A stretch of 32,787 bases of DNA from Syntrophorhabdaceae bacterium. GTDB lineage: Bacteria; Desulfobacterota; Syntrophorhabdia; Syntrophorhabdales; Syntrophorhabdaceae. The notes beneath the pieces were generated by a model. The model did no database searches and was not told the DNA's origin. It saw only the letters and a program-made list of their open reading frames with translations. A program made the translations under genes and the position numbers. Positions 1 through 7,239 of this stretch are shown piece after piece. Numbering within the stretch: the first letter of the stretch is position 1; each line of letters starts with the position of its first letter. Location: the NCBI GenBank assembly GCA_028698615.1, contig JAQVWF010000004.1, forward strand, positions 1 through 32,787. The letters are read 5' to 3'.

Positions 1-938
1 CGGCTCAATACCTTCCGGCGTATCCGGTCGCTGCCGCTCTCGAGCCCGAACTTGACGATGCGGCAGCCGGCGCCGCTCAGGAGGCGTGCCGTTTCCTCGT
101 CGAAGATGCGGGCATGGGCGTTGCACACAAAGCTCATGTCCGTGACCGACCTGTACCGCTCGGTGAACTCCTTGAGCCAGATCTTATCAAAGGTGAAAAT
201 ATCGTCATCGAAGATGAACATCTTGATCCCCGAGTAGCGGCTTATGAGATACTCGATCTCGGCGATCATCTGGTCCACGGTGTGTCTTCTGATATAACCC
301 CGCGGGAGATGGCCGCTTTCCTTGTAGACCTCTATGATCTTGTGGTTGAGACAATAGGTGCACCGGAAGGGGCAGCCCCGTGATGCCGTAAGCCCCACCC
401 ACCCGTCTTTGGCGTTTATGATCCTCTGGAAGTCGAAGATCTCGTAGTCCTTGAAAGGCAGGGCCGCGATGTCCATGTAGGGCCGAAGGGGCTCCACGAC
501 CGGTCGGCCGTCTTCCTTGCGGCCTATGTTCGCGATGCCCCGGGGGTCGCCTCTTTCGAGGAGTTCGGCGACGGCCTCTTCTCCCTCACCGACGCATATC
601 AGGTCGACCTCGTCGTGCATGAGGGTCTCCACGGGGTCCATTGTGACGTGGATGCCGCCGAAAAGAATGGGGACATCGAGGCAGGTCTTGATGCCGCGCG
701 CTATCTCAAGGGCATACTTGTACTGGTTGGTAAGCACGGAAAAACCGATGATGTCGGGCTTGAAGGAGAGGACGTCCTTTTTGATCCTTTCCATGTCGAG
801 AGGATAACCAAGTTTCTCGTTGATGTTAAGGAGCCCCGTTTCGATGCCTTTTGCCTTGAGAAAGCCCGAAATGTAGGAGATGCCGTAGTTGAACCCAACC
901 TGGGTATTGATGTTGGGGTAGATGAAGAGAATGCGCAT
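1..938 (-). CDS. B12-binding-domain radical SAM protein (3' end outside window)
   Basis: The reading frame is open from an ATG at 938 to the window edge, giving 312 codons without the C-terminus. Residues 1 to about 130 look like a B12-binding Rossmann domain (start MRILFIYPNI, then the FGGIHVT and VGEGEEA motifs usual in this class). No DxHxxG cobalamin-ligand motif is obvious. The radical SAM core follows with the cluster motif GCPFRCTYC (CX3CX2C), then a FIFDDDIF strand and a LESGSD motif near the cut end. These proteins use SAM and a 4Fe-4S cluster for methyl transfer or other radical chemistry; the substrate cannot be told. The start lies 4 bp after the stop of the glycosyltransferase gene, so it is probably the last visible gene of that operon and might modify a glycan or lipid. 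That link is inference. Confidence 0.88.
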   Translation of the reverse strand, partial: MRILFIYPNINTQVGFNYGISYISGFLKAKGIETGLLNINEKLGYPLDMERIKKDVLSFKPDIIGFSVLTNQYKYALEIARGIKTCLDVPILFGGIHVTMDPVETLMHDEVDLICVGEGEEAVAELLERGDPRGIANIGRKEDGRPVVEPLRPYMDIAALPFKDYEIFDFQRIINAKDGWVGLTASRGCPFRCTYCLNHKIIEVYKESGHLPRGYIRRHTVDQMIAEIEYLISRYSGIKMFIFDDDIFTFDKIWLKEFTERYRSVTDMSFVCNAHARIFDEETARLLSGAGCRIVKFGLESGSDRIRRKVLS

Positions 939-942
939 GTTC

Positions 943-2004
943 TTATACCTCGTTCCTCAGAGGGATCTTCCGGAGCGCCTTGAAGACCTCATCCGAAGAT
1001 ATGGTCATGAGACACTCCCGGGTCCTGCAGTCCTTTTTCTTGCAGGGGCTGCAGGACATCTCCTTCCGTATGATGACGCTGTTCCTGGAATAGGGGCGGT
1101 TGATGATGAAATCCGTGGGGCCGAAGATCGACAGGACGGGGACATTCGCCGCGGAGGCAAGATGGGTCGTTCCCGTATCGCCCCCGATGTAAACGCTGCT
1201 TCGTGCAAGAAGGGCGTAGAGCTGGGCGATGTCCGTCTTGCAGGCAAGCCGGGCGCCGTCCCCCACCATTGCGGCGAGCCTCTGGGCCTCTTCGCGTTCC
1301 CCCGGTCCCCAGATCACGATAACACTGCCCATGCGTTCCTGCCTGATCATCCCGATAAGGTCGGCGTAGCGTTCGAGAGGCCATCTCTTGAAGGCCGAGT
1401 CCTTGCTCGCGAAAGGGTTCACGGCGATGATCGGGGGGCTGATGTCGTGTGATCGAAGGAAATCGTCTACATATGTCCGGGCGCTGTCATTTACCAGAAG
1501 GGGTGCGTCGGCCGGAGGGTCCTCGCATCCGAGGTAGCGGGCGGCAAGCATGTTGCGCTCCACCTTATGGATCCTTTTTTCAAGGCCCTTTACCTGTTCA
1601 CCATAGAAGATGTGGCTCATGTCCTTGGCGAAGGTCTTACAGAATCCTATCCGTCTTCCTCCCCGGGCGATCATCATGAGCGCCACGCTCTTCGCGATCC
1701 CGTGGAGATCGATGATGCAGTCGTATTCTCGTTTGCGGAGGCTCTTCACGAAATCATGGAGAATGTATGCTGTTGTAGCAAGGTGTCCCGATTTGAGGTG
1801 TCTCGTCAGTGCGGCGCGCGGGAAAAAGATGACCTCGTCGATGAAGTCCTGATGTGCAAGAATACCCGTCACGGAGCCCTCGGCGAGCCATGAGATGTGC
1901 GCATCGGGAAAACGCTCCCTCAAGGCTTTTACCGCCGGCACGCCCATGAGGACGTCACCGAGGGAACTCAGCCGGATGATGAGGATGTTACGTGGCTGGG
2001 CCAT
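943..2004 (-). CDS. Glycosyltransferase family 9 (heptosyltransferase-like)
   Basis: This 353-residue protein has the usual length for ADP-heptose:LPS heptosyltransferases. The N-terminus (NILIIRLSSLGDVLMGVPAV) is the classic family 9 acceptor-domain start. The C-terminal half carries VIWGPGEREEA and YIGGDTGTTHLASAA followed by LSIFGPTD, the nucleotide-sugar binding region. A cysteine-rich stretch, CSPCKKKDCRTREC, comes just before the end, as in many relatives. It is a cytoplasmic, membrane-peripheral enzyme that probably adds a heptose or similar sugar to lipopolysaccharide core. The start overlaps the thioesterase gene by 17 bp, showing translational coupling. The exact donor and acceptor cannot be assigned, so no waa symbol is given. 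Confidence 0.9.
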   Translation of the reverse strand: MAQPRNILIIRLSSLGDVLMGVPAVKALRERFPDAHISWLAEGSVTGILAHQDFIDEVIFFPRAALTRHLKSGHLATTAYILHDFVKSLRKREYDCIIDLHGIAKSVALMMIARGGRRIGFCKTFAKDMSHIFYGEQVKGLEKRIHKVERNMLAARYLGCEDPPADAPLLVNDSARTYVDDFLRSHDISPPIIAVNPFASKDSAFKRWPLERYADLIGMIRQERMGSVIVIWGPGEREEAQRLAAMVGDGARLACKTDIAQLYALLARSSVYIGGDTGTTHLASAANVPVLSIFGPTDFIINRPYSRNSVIIRKEMSCSPCKKKDCRTRECLMTISSDEVFKALRKIPLRNEV

Positions 2005-2428
2005 CTCGAAAGATTTCTATGAGCTTCTGGGGTATCGTAACGGGTTTTTTGTCCGTATTGACGCAGATATGTTTTGTCGATCCCTCGACGACAAGTGTCC
2101 CGTCCCTCGTTATCACGTAATGGAAGGTGATGCCTCGTGATTTAAGCTCCGTCACCCGGGTCTTGACGATGAGAACGTCGTCGTATGTGGCGGTATTATA
2201 ATACTTTGCCTCGAGATTGACGACCACGAAATGGTATCCCAGCGCTTCGAGGTCGCGGTAGGGGTAACCCTTCTGCCGCATGTATTCACTCCGTCCCATC
2301 TCGAAAAAGGCCGGGTAATTGCCGTAGTAAACGATCCCCATCCGGTCGGTATCCGCATAGCGGACACGCACCGGTATGTCCACGAACTCCCCGTTCTCCC
2401 TGCCGTGGTCCCTCGTCTCTGTCGACAT
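1988..2428 (-). CDS. YbgC/FadM-type acyl-CoA thioesterase (hotdog fold)
   Basis: The 146-residue protein has the single-hotdog pattern of the 4-hydroxybenzoyl-CoA thioesterase/YbgC family: VRYADTDRMGIVYYGNYPAFFEMGRSEYMR, in which the Asp of DTD is the usual catalytic residue and the Tyr-Asn after it shapes the active site. The rest (NLEAKYYNTATYDD, then a central VIT strand and KHICVNT) matches the hotdog sheet. It would hydrolyse short acyl-CoA or acyl-ACP thioesters in the cytoplasm. In many Gram-negatives ybgC sits with cell-envelope genes, and here it lies between ftsB/radical SAM and a glycosyltransferase. The ATG is 2 bp after the upstream stop. The substrate is unknown. Confidence 0.87.
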   Translation of the reverse strand: MSTETRDHGRENGEFVDIPVRVRYADTDRMGIVYYGNYPAFFEMGRSEYMRQKGYPYRDLEALGYHFVVVNLEAKYYNTATYDDVLIVKTRVTELKSRGITFHYVITRDGTLVVEGSTKHICVNTDKKPVTIPQKLIEIFRDGPAT

Positions 2429-2430
2429 GA

Positions 2431-3306
2431 TCAGAGGGCCCTCATGAACTCGGGTCTGAGCATCGAAGGATCGCGCTGGGAGAGCACATGTTGTATTGCC
2501 TTGAGCGTCTTCTCCTTCTCTTCGGGAAGCCAGGCCTTGACGGGAAGATAGTTCGACGCGTGGTTCGATGCGAAGTAGGTGTGCTCCACGTTGGTGTTCT
2601 GGATCATGGTATAGAGCTCTTCAAGAAGCATATAGGGGTCGGGGACGACGAAGTCCCCCTTCTTTATCTCATCGGCGAGGACCGTGCCGGGCACCACGAT
2701 GACGCTGAGAGCGCCGGCGTAGTCAGGCTGGATCCTGCTCAGGAACTTGCCTGTCTCTTCCGCGTGGATCTTGCTTCGCTCCACTCCGCCGAGCCCCAGG
2801 AGGACGGTGACGGAAAGGAGCATGCCCGCATCCTTTACCCTCTTCGCGGCCTCGGCCGTGTTGTCGAGCACGGTTCCCTTGCAGACCCTGTCGAGGACCA
2901 CCTGGTCTCCCGATTCCACGCCGAGATAGACGATGCCGACACCAAGGTCTTTCAGCGCCTTCAACTCTTCCGCGGATTTTTTGAGGATGGATTTCGTGTT
3001 TCCGTAAACGCCAATGCGCTCCAGCTTCGGAAAGGCGTCCCGGACAAGCTGCACGACGGGCAAAAGCCTTTTCTGGGGAATGATCAGCGCATCGCCGTCG
3101 GCGAGAAAGACCTTCCTGATATAACGGGCATACTGCTTCGCCTCGTTGACGTCCTCGGCTATCTCCTCAAAGGAGCGTACCCGGAATTTCTTTTCCTTGA
3201 AAGAACCGCAGAAAGTGCATTTGTTATGGGAACAGCCGATCGCTATCTGGAGAATGAGACTGTCCGCCTCGCTCGGCGGCCTGTAGATCGTTCCTTCGTA
3301 TTTCAT
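2431..3306 (-). CDS. Radical SAM protein, Elp3/HemN-like fold
   Basis: The 291-residue protein begins with KYEGTIYRPPSEADSLILQ and then IGCSHNKCTFC, a cluster motif spaced CX4CX2C rather than the common CX3CX2C. Next come FLADGDALI, a region with GVYGNTKSI, YLGVESGDQ (the SAM/substrate barrel motif) and a LLGLGG loop. This pattern is shared by a conserved but functionally undefined radical SAM family of anaerobic bacteria, often annotated as coproporphyrinogen-oxidase-like. It is a single-domain cytoplasmic enzyme without an extra Fe-S domain. Its ATG overlaps the ftsB-like stop (ATGA), so the two are translationally coupled. The substrate is unknown. Confidence 0.85.
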   Translation of the reverse strand: MKYEGTIYRPPSEADSLILQIAIGCSHNKCTFCGSFKEKKFRVRSFEEIAEDVNEAKQYARYIRKVFLADGDALIIPQKRLLPVVQLVRDAFPKLERIGVYGNTKSILKKSAEELKALKDLGVGIVYLGVESGDQVVLDRVCKGTVLDNTAEAAKRVKDAGMLLSVTVLLGLGGVERSKIHAEETGKFLSRIQPDYAGALSVIVVPGTVLADEIKKGDFVVPDPYMLLEELYTMIQNTNVEHTYFASNHASNYLPVKAWLPEEKEKTLKAIQHVLSQRDPSMLRPEFMRAL

Positions 3307-3581
3307 GGTTCAACCCTGTACACCTTTTCCCCTTCTCGAACAAGACCGTATTTCTTTCTCACCATCTCTTCCAGGTACTGGTCGTCCTGTTGTATCCTGC
3401 GAAATTCCCTTGAAAGAGCTGCGTTCTCATCTTCGATCTGCATGATCGATAATCTGGCGGTCCTCGTTTTCAGTTTGACCTTCAAAAGGTCGTATATTCC
3501 ACCGTCCATGAGAACAAGGTGAAAGAAAATGGTTGAGAGAAAGATTATAAATCCGTATCTCTTTACGGGATTCTCTGCCAT
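3303..3581 (-). CDS. ftsB: FtsB/DivIC-type septum formation initiator
   Basis: The protein has 92 residues: a short basic cytoplasmic tail, one membrane segment at about residues 11-27 (GFIIFLSTIFFHLVLMD), then a coiled coil (about 35-75, rich in charged heptads) and the family end motif EEMVRKKYGLVREGEKVY. This is the architecture of FtsB/DivIC, a bitopic protein that joins FtsL and FtsQ in the divisome and helps activate septal peptidoglycan synthesis. It is first in the operon. A promoter with a perfect TTGACA lies directly upstream, and its -10 ends only 9 bp before the ATG. FtsB and DivIC cannot be told apart by sequence, so the symbol is by analogy. Confidence 0.85.
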   Translation of the reverse strand: MAENPVKRYGFIIFLSTIFFHLVLMDGGIYDLLKVKLKTRTARLSIMQIEDENAALSREFRRIQQDDQYLEEMVRKKYGLVREGEKVYRVEP

Positions 3582-3590
3582 ACTTTCTCT

Positions 3591-3619
3591 ATATTAAAGG
3601 CACGGAAGCAAAATGTCAA
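3591..3619 (-). promoter_or_regulatory. Sigma-70-type promoter of the ftsB operon
   Basis: On the minus strand TTGACA (3614-3619) is followed by a 17-bp spacer and TAATAT (3591-3596). The ATG of the ftsB-like gene is at 3581, 9 bp beyond the -10. Transcription would start within two or three bases of the start codon, so the mRNA may be nearly leaderless; no Shine-Dalgarno sequence fits between. Confidence 0.55.
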
Positions 3620-3647
3620 CCCGTGTAAAGTCTATGCCGCAAAAAGC

Positions 3648-4631
3648 CTACCTGGGGAGATAGAGGCCCAGGGTGTCGCGGACCTCCTTCATCGTGGCAT
3701 TGGCGATCTTCCTGCAGGCCGCCGCCCCCTTTTCCAGGACGTCCACGACATAGTTCATGTTCTCTCCAAGCTCGCGCGCCTTCTCGCGAATGGGCGTGAG
3801 CTCCTTTTTCACGTTTTCGAAGAGCATCTTCTTGCAGTCGATGCATCCGATGCCCGCCGACGTGCAGCCTTTGTCAATCTCAATAAGCATGGCGTTGTCG
3901 GAAAAGGCGCGGTGGATGGTGTAGATGTTGCACACCTCCGGATTGCCGGGATCAGTTCTGCGCACACGGTTCACGTCCGTCACGGCGGTGCGGAGCTTCT
4001 CCCATACGGCCTCTTCTTCCTCCAGCACGCCGATAAAATTGCCAAGGCTCTTCGACATCTTCGACTGGCCGTCGACACCGAGGATCCTCGGCGCCATGGA
4101 AAGTATCTCCTCGGGCTCGGGAAATACGGGCGTGAAGCGGCTGTTGAATTTCCGGGCCACCTCGCGGCAGAGTTCTATGTGCTGCACCTGATCTTCGCCG
4201 ACAGGCACGTAACCCGCCTTGTAGAGGAGGATGTCAGCCGCCTGAAGCACGGGATAGTCCATGAGCCCCATGTTGATGTTCGCCCGGTGCTGTTTTGCCT
4301 TGTCCTTGAATTGCGTCATCCGTTCAACCTCGCCGATGGGGGTGACGGTATTGAAAACCCAGGCCAGTTCGGTGTGTTCCGGCACATGGGACTGGACGAA
4401 AATATTCGCCTTATCCGGTGTAAGACCGCAGGCAAGGAGAATGAGGGCCGTATCGAGGGTGCGTTTCTTCATCTCCTCGACGGGATATTCGATGGTTATG
4501 GCATGGTAATCGACAACGCTGAAGATGCAGTCGTACTCGTCCTGGAGGTAAACCCAGTTCCTGATGGCGCCGACATAATTGCCAAGATGTATTTCCCCCG
4601 TTGGCTGTATCCCGCTGAAGATCCGCTTCAT
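3648..4631 (-). CDS. trpS: Tryptophanyl-tRNA synthetase
   Basis: The 327-residue length is normal for bacterial TrpRS, a class I enzyme that charges tRNA-Trp in the cytoplasm. The HIGH-type motif is GEIHLGN (residues 12-18) after SGIQPT, and the KMSKS loop is at 191-195 in VDGQSKMSKS. Also present are the tryptophan/dimer-region signatures DYHAIT and PVGEDQ. The C-terminal half contains cysteines spaced C-x21-C-x6-C-x2-C (from EVCNIYT to GCTSAGIGCIDCKK), very close to the motif that binds a 4Fe-4S cluster in Thermotoga maritima TrpRS. The start is supported by GGAGG 5 bp upstream. It is probably monocistronic, with its own promoter upstream. Confidence 0.96.
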   Translation of the reverse strand: MKRIFSGIQPTGEIHLGNYVGAIRNWVYLQDEYDCIFSVVDYHAITIEYPVEEMKKRTLDTALILLACGLTPDKANIFVQSHVPEHTELAWVFNTVTPIGEVERMTQFKDKAKQHRANINMGLMDYPVLQAADILLYKAGYVPVGEDQVQHIELCREVARKFNSRFTPVFPEPEEILSMAPRILGVDGQSKMSKSLGNFIGVLEEEEAVWEKLRTAVTDVNRVRRTDPGNPEVCNIYTIHRAFSDNAMLIEIDKGCTSAGIGCIDCKKMLFENVKKELTPIREKARELGENMNYVVDVLEKGAAACRKIANATMKEVRDTLGLYLPR

Positions 4632-4684
4632 CTATCCTCCGTAAAGACCTGAAAGCCTCTTTGTCTGTGATTTTTATCGTGTTT

Positions 4685-4713
4685 AATTTACACCAAATGG
4701 GGGAGCAAATCAA
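4685..4713 (-). promoter_or_regulatory. Probable trpS promoter
   Basis: On the minus strand TTGATT (4708-4713), a 17-bp spacer and TAAATT (4685-4690) form a moderate sigma-70-like promoter, each box matching 4 of 6 consensus bases. It would give a leader of roughly 45 nt that contains the GGAGG ribosome site. No T-box or Trp attenuator was recognised in that leader. Confidence 0.4.
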
Positions 4714-4740
4714 ATGACGGTTCAGGGAAACATAAAGCGG

Positions 4741-4766
4741 GTTTCAGGTTTCACGTTTCAGGTTTC
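4741..4766. repeat. Intergenic TTTCAGG-type repeat, copy 1
   Basis: Between trpS and the kinase gene the sequence GTTTCAGGTTTCACG is followed by TTTCAGGTTTC, an internally repetitive run. A second copy, differing at one base over about 21 bases, lies at 26598-26618. No promoter or coding role is visible, so it looks like a dispersed intergenic repeat. Confidence 0.5.
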
Positions 4767-4810
4767 ATGGGAAGAAAAGCCTGAGATGGTTTGGAGTCCA
4801 GGAGTTCCGT

Positions 4811-5563
4811 TCAAACGTTCGAACATTCCCCAAGGGGGGGAATGCGCACGGTGAAACAGGAGCCGGCGCCCTCTGAGCTTCGAAGTGAGATCTCGCCCCT
4901 CATTCTCTCGACAAGGCTCTTTACGCAGGAAAGGCCGAAGCCCAACCCCTCGGGCGCGTCTGCCTTGTTGTTCAGGTTAAAGAAGCGTTTGAATATGTAA
5001 TCCTGTTTCCCCCGGGGGATGCCCTGGCCATCGTCTTCCACGGCTATGACAAGGTCGGGGTCTCCCGTTATGGTGAGCTTCATCCTGCTCTTTCGGTACT
5101 TGAGGGCATTGGAGATGAGGTTCCTCAGGATCTGGCGGATCTTCTTCGGGTCATGTGTAAAATAAGCGGTACTGTATCGGCCTTCCACCTCGATGATGAT
5201 GCCGTTGCGTTCAAGGACGCCGGCATAGGAATCACTTTCGGACCGGGCAAGCTCTTCCCCGATAGCGGGAGCGGCGACCTCGACGGCATCGATCAATGCC
5301 TCCCTGAGGACATCGGAGATAAGGAACTGATCCTTTCGGAAGAGCCCCTCCTCCGAGCGATATACCTCAATGATCTCGAGGAGAAGGGCCCTTGCTTTCT
5401 CGGCGTTGCGCTGCGCCCTTTTCAGGGTGTCCTTCTGGTATTCGTTATATGGTCCGCACTTGTCCTCCTTGTTGATCAGGTTGTTGACGCTTGTCAACAC
5501 GATCGACAGGGGACCGGTGAGATCATGGATCAGCAGGTCAACGAGAGGGTCTTTGGGGGTCAT
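4811..5563 (-). CDS. Soluble histidine kinase without sensor domain
   Basis: The protein has 250 residues and no membrane segment. The phosphoacceptor helix starts almost at the N-terminus: LLIHDLTGPLS places the His at residue 13. The ATPase domain has the N box ILRNLISNALKYR, G1 VEDDGQGIP, the F box FKRFFNL and G2 GLGFGLSCVKSLVER. It therefore has both dimerisation and catalytic parts but no sensor, and must receive its signal by protein contact. It begins 15 bp after the stop of the GAF kinase gene, so the two are co-transcribed and may work together or form heterodimers. No response regulator is adjacent; the nearest one belongs to another operon. Confidence 0.85.
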   Translation of the reverse strand: MTPKDPLVDLLIHDLTGPLSIVLTSVNNLINKEDKCGPYNEYQKDTLKRAQRNAEKARALLLEIIEVYRSEEGLFRKDQFLISDVLREALIDAVEVAAPAIGEELARSESDSYAGVLERNGIIIEVEGRYSTAYFTHDPKKIRQILRNLISNALKYRKSRMKLTITGDPDLVIAVEDDGQGIPRGKQDYIFKRFFNLNNKADAPEGLGFGLSCVKSLVERMRGEISLRSSEGAGSCFTVRIPPLGECSNV

Positions 5564-5578
5564 ATAACAAGCCTTGGA

Positions 5579-7171
5579 TTAAGGAACTGGCACGTCCCTA
5601 TTGCTGGTTCTAAGATATTCTTTCGCGTCGGGAAATGTCAAACAAAAAGTGGTCCCTCCCGACGCAAGGCAACCTTCGCGACTCGACACGTGAGGACAGG
5701 AAGATATCCTGCCCGGGCACACGTCCCTGTCCGTGGGGATATGGATGCACCGGCTGCTTTCCATGGAGATCGCGAAACCGAAACGCCGCCCGTATACCTT
5801 GATCTGGAAGAGATCCAGCCCCTTTCCTCCGGCGCCGAACTCGTAGGCTTTTTTGGAGCCGTAGAGATCGGTATCCTGTGTGTGGAAAAAACCGTCGAAG
5901 ATGTGCTCCTTGTTCTGCTCGGTGATCCCAACGCCGTAATCTCTCACCGCCAGGGTGACGTTTCTTTCGTTTTCCTCCAGGGATATCTCCACGAGACCCC
6001 CATCGGGGGTGTTCTCGACGGCGTTCTTCAGAAGTCCGGCAAGCATGTCCCGGACAACGACGGCGTCCATGAAGATCGCGATCTCCTTGTCTTCCCCGAG
6101 ACGGAATTCTATGTCGCGGAGCGGAGCGTTGTTACGGGCGTCCGATATGGTCTTTAGAACAACAGGGTGGAGGAAGACCATGCTCCGGGACCCGCTGTCC
6201 GGGGGAACATAATTGGCGACGTACTCCTTGAGGGTTTGCCAGTGTTCCCTCATGCCCACGGAGAGGTCCATGCTTTCGATCTTCTTCCAGAGGCGTTCGA
6301 GTTCATCGACAAGGCTCTCTTCCTCGATCTCGCGGTAGGCCAGCATGATCTTCTCGCATTCCCTCTGCACCTCGAAAAGCCGGGTCATGTTACGGTTGAG
6401 GATGTCGAAATATTCCATTAACGGCGCGCCCTGAGGTTCTCTTGTGATCTTCCTCTTCACGATGCGCAGATACCCCTGGATCAGGGCAAGGGGGGTCTTC
6501 AACTCGTGGGAGAGATGGTCGAGGGCCTTGCCCTTTGCCGCATTGAGGCGTTCCAGTTCCTTCCGGGACTCTTCGAGACTGTCCATGCGCGCTTTCTGGA
6601 GCTGGGCGATCTCAATGAAGACGGACGCGTGATTGGTGAACGTGCGAAGGAGAGTCTCGTCTTCGACGGTGAAGCTTCCCCGGCGCTTGTTGATGAGCTG
6701 AATGACTCCCAGCTTCGAGCCCGACCTGCTGAAAAAGGGCATACAGAGCATACTCTTTGTCGTGTAGCCTGTTGCCTCGTCGATGTACCGGAAAAAGCGA
6801 GGGTCCTCGTGGGCGTCCTCGACGGTGACGGTCTGACCCGTGTGAAAGGCGTACCCGGAGAGCCCGACATGGGACGGCGTTCGGAATTCCTTGCCTTCGA
6901 TCTCGAATGCCATCTTTGTCCAGAGTTCGTCTGTCGCGGGATCATACAGGAGGATGTTGAACCTGTCGGCCTCCAGGACCTCTTTGGCCTTTGAAGCTAT
7001 CTGGGTGAGCATCTCATCGAGATTGAGGTCAAGACCGATGAGATGGCCCAACTCCAGCATGGATGAGAGTTTTCGCTCCGATGTGCCCAGCGCCTGTTCG
7101 CAGACGACAAGCTCTTTACCGGAGTCCTGGAGATCTGTCTTGCCGGGGTCGTCTGAATTCTGTTCAGCCAC
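5579..7171 (-). CDS. GAF-domain histidine kinase with cysteine-rich insertion
   Basis: The protein has 530 residues and no membrane segment. After a short coiled N-terminus, a GAF domain spans about residues 45-195 (DRFNILLYDPATDELW, then MLCMPFFSRSGSKLGVIQLIN). The HisKA helix has LDHLSHELKTPLALIQGYL. A linker of about 100 residues comes next, then the HATPase domain (LLKNAVENTP, RDYGVGI, GGKGLDLFQIK). Near the end the ATPase domain is interrupted by a stretch with four spaced cysteines (pattern C-x9-C-x6-C-x8-C) before GGTTFCLTFP, suggesting a metal or redox centre. The start is a GTG with AAGGA upstream. It probably works with the sensorless kinase downstream. The ligand is unknown. Confidence 0.88.
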   Translation of the reverse strand: MAEQNSDDPGKTDLQDSGKELVVCEQALGTSERKLSSMLELGHLIGLDLNLDEMLTQIASKAKEVLEADRFNILLYDPATDELWTKMAFEIEGKEFRTPSHVGLSGYAFHTGQTVTVEDAHEDPRFFRYIDEATGYTTKSMLCMPFFSRSGSKLGVIQLINKRRGSFTVEDETLLRTFTNHASVFIEIAQLQKARMDSLEESRKELERLNAAKGKALDHLSHELKTPLALIQGYLRIVKRKITREPQGAPLMEYFDILNRNMTRLFEVQRECEKIMLAYREIEEESLVDELERLWKKIESMDLSVGMREHWQTLKEYVANYVPPDSGSRSMVFLHPVVLKTISDARNNAPLRDIEFRLGEDKEIAIFMDAVVVRDMLAGLLKNAVENTPDGGLVEISLEENERNVTLAVRDYGVGITEQNKEHIFDGFFHTQDTDLYGSKKAYEFGAGGKGLDLFQIKVYGRRFGFAISMESSRCIHIPTDRDVCPGRISSCPHVSSREGCLASGGTTFCLTFPDAKEYLRTSNRDVPVP

Positions 7172-7239
7172 GCCTGTAAGTCCTTGCAGTTTCGACGTTT
7201 ATAATATTCGTCAAAAAACGATGATCTGCCAAGGGTCGG

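Noticed and set aside
2488-3522. 344-codon plus-strand frame opposite the radical SAM and ftsB-like genes
   Set aside because: Antisense shadow in high-GC coding DNA; no recognisable motif and no ribosome site.
4826-4846. CATTCCCC/GGGGAATG hairpin as a terminator
   Set aside because: It lies inside the last codons of the sensorless kinase, with no T-run; probably a by-product of coding sequence.
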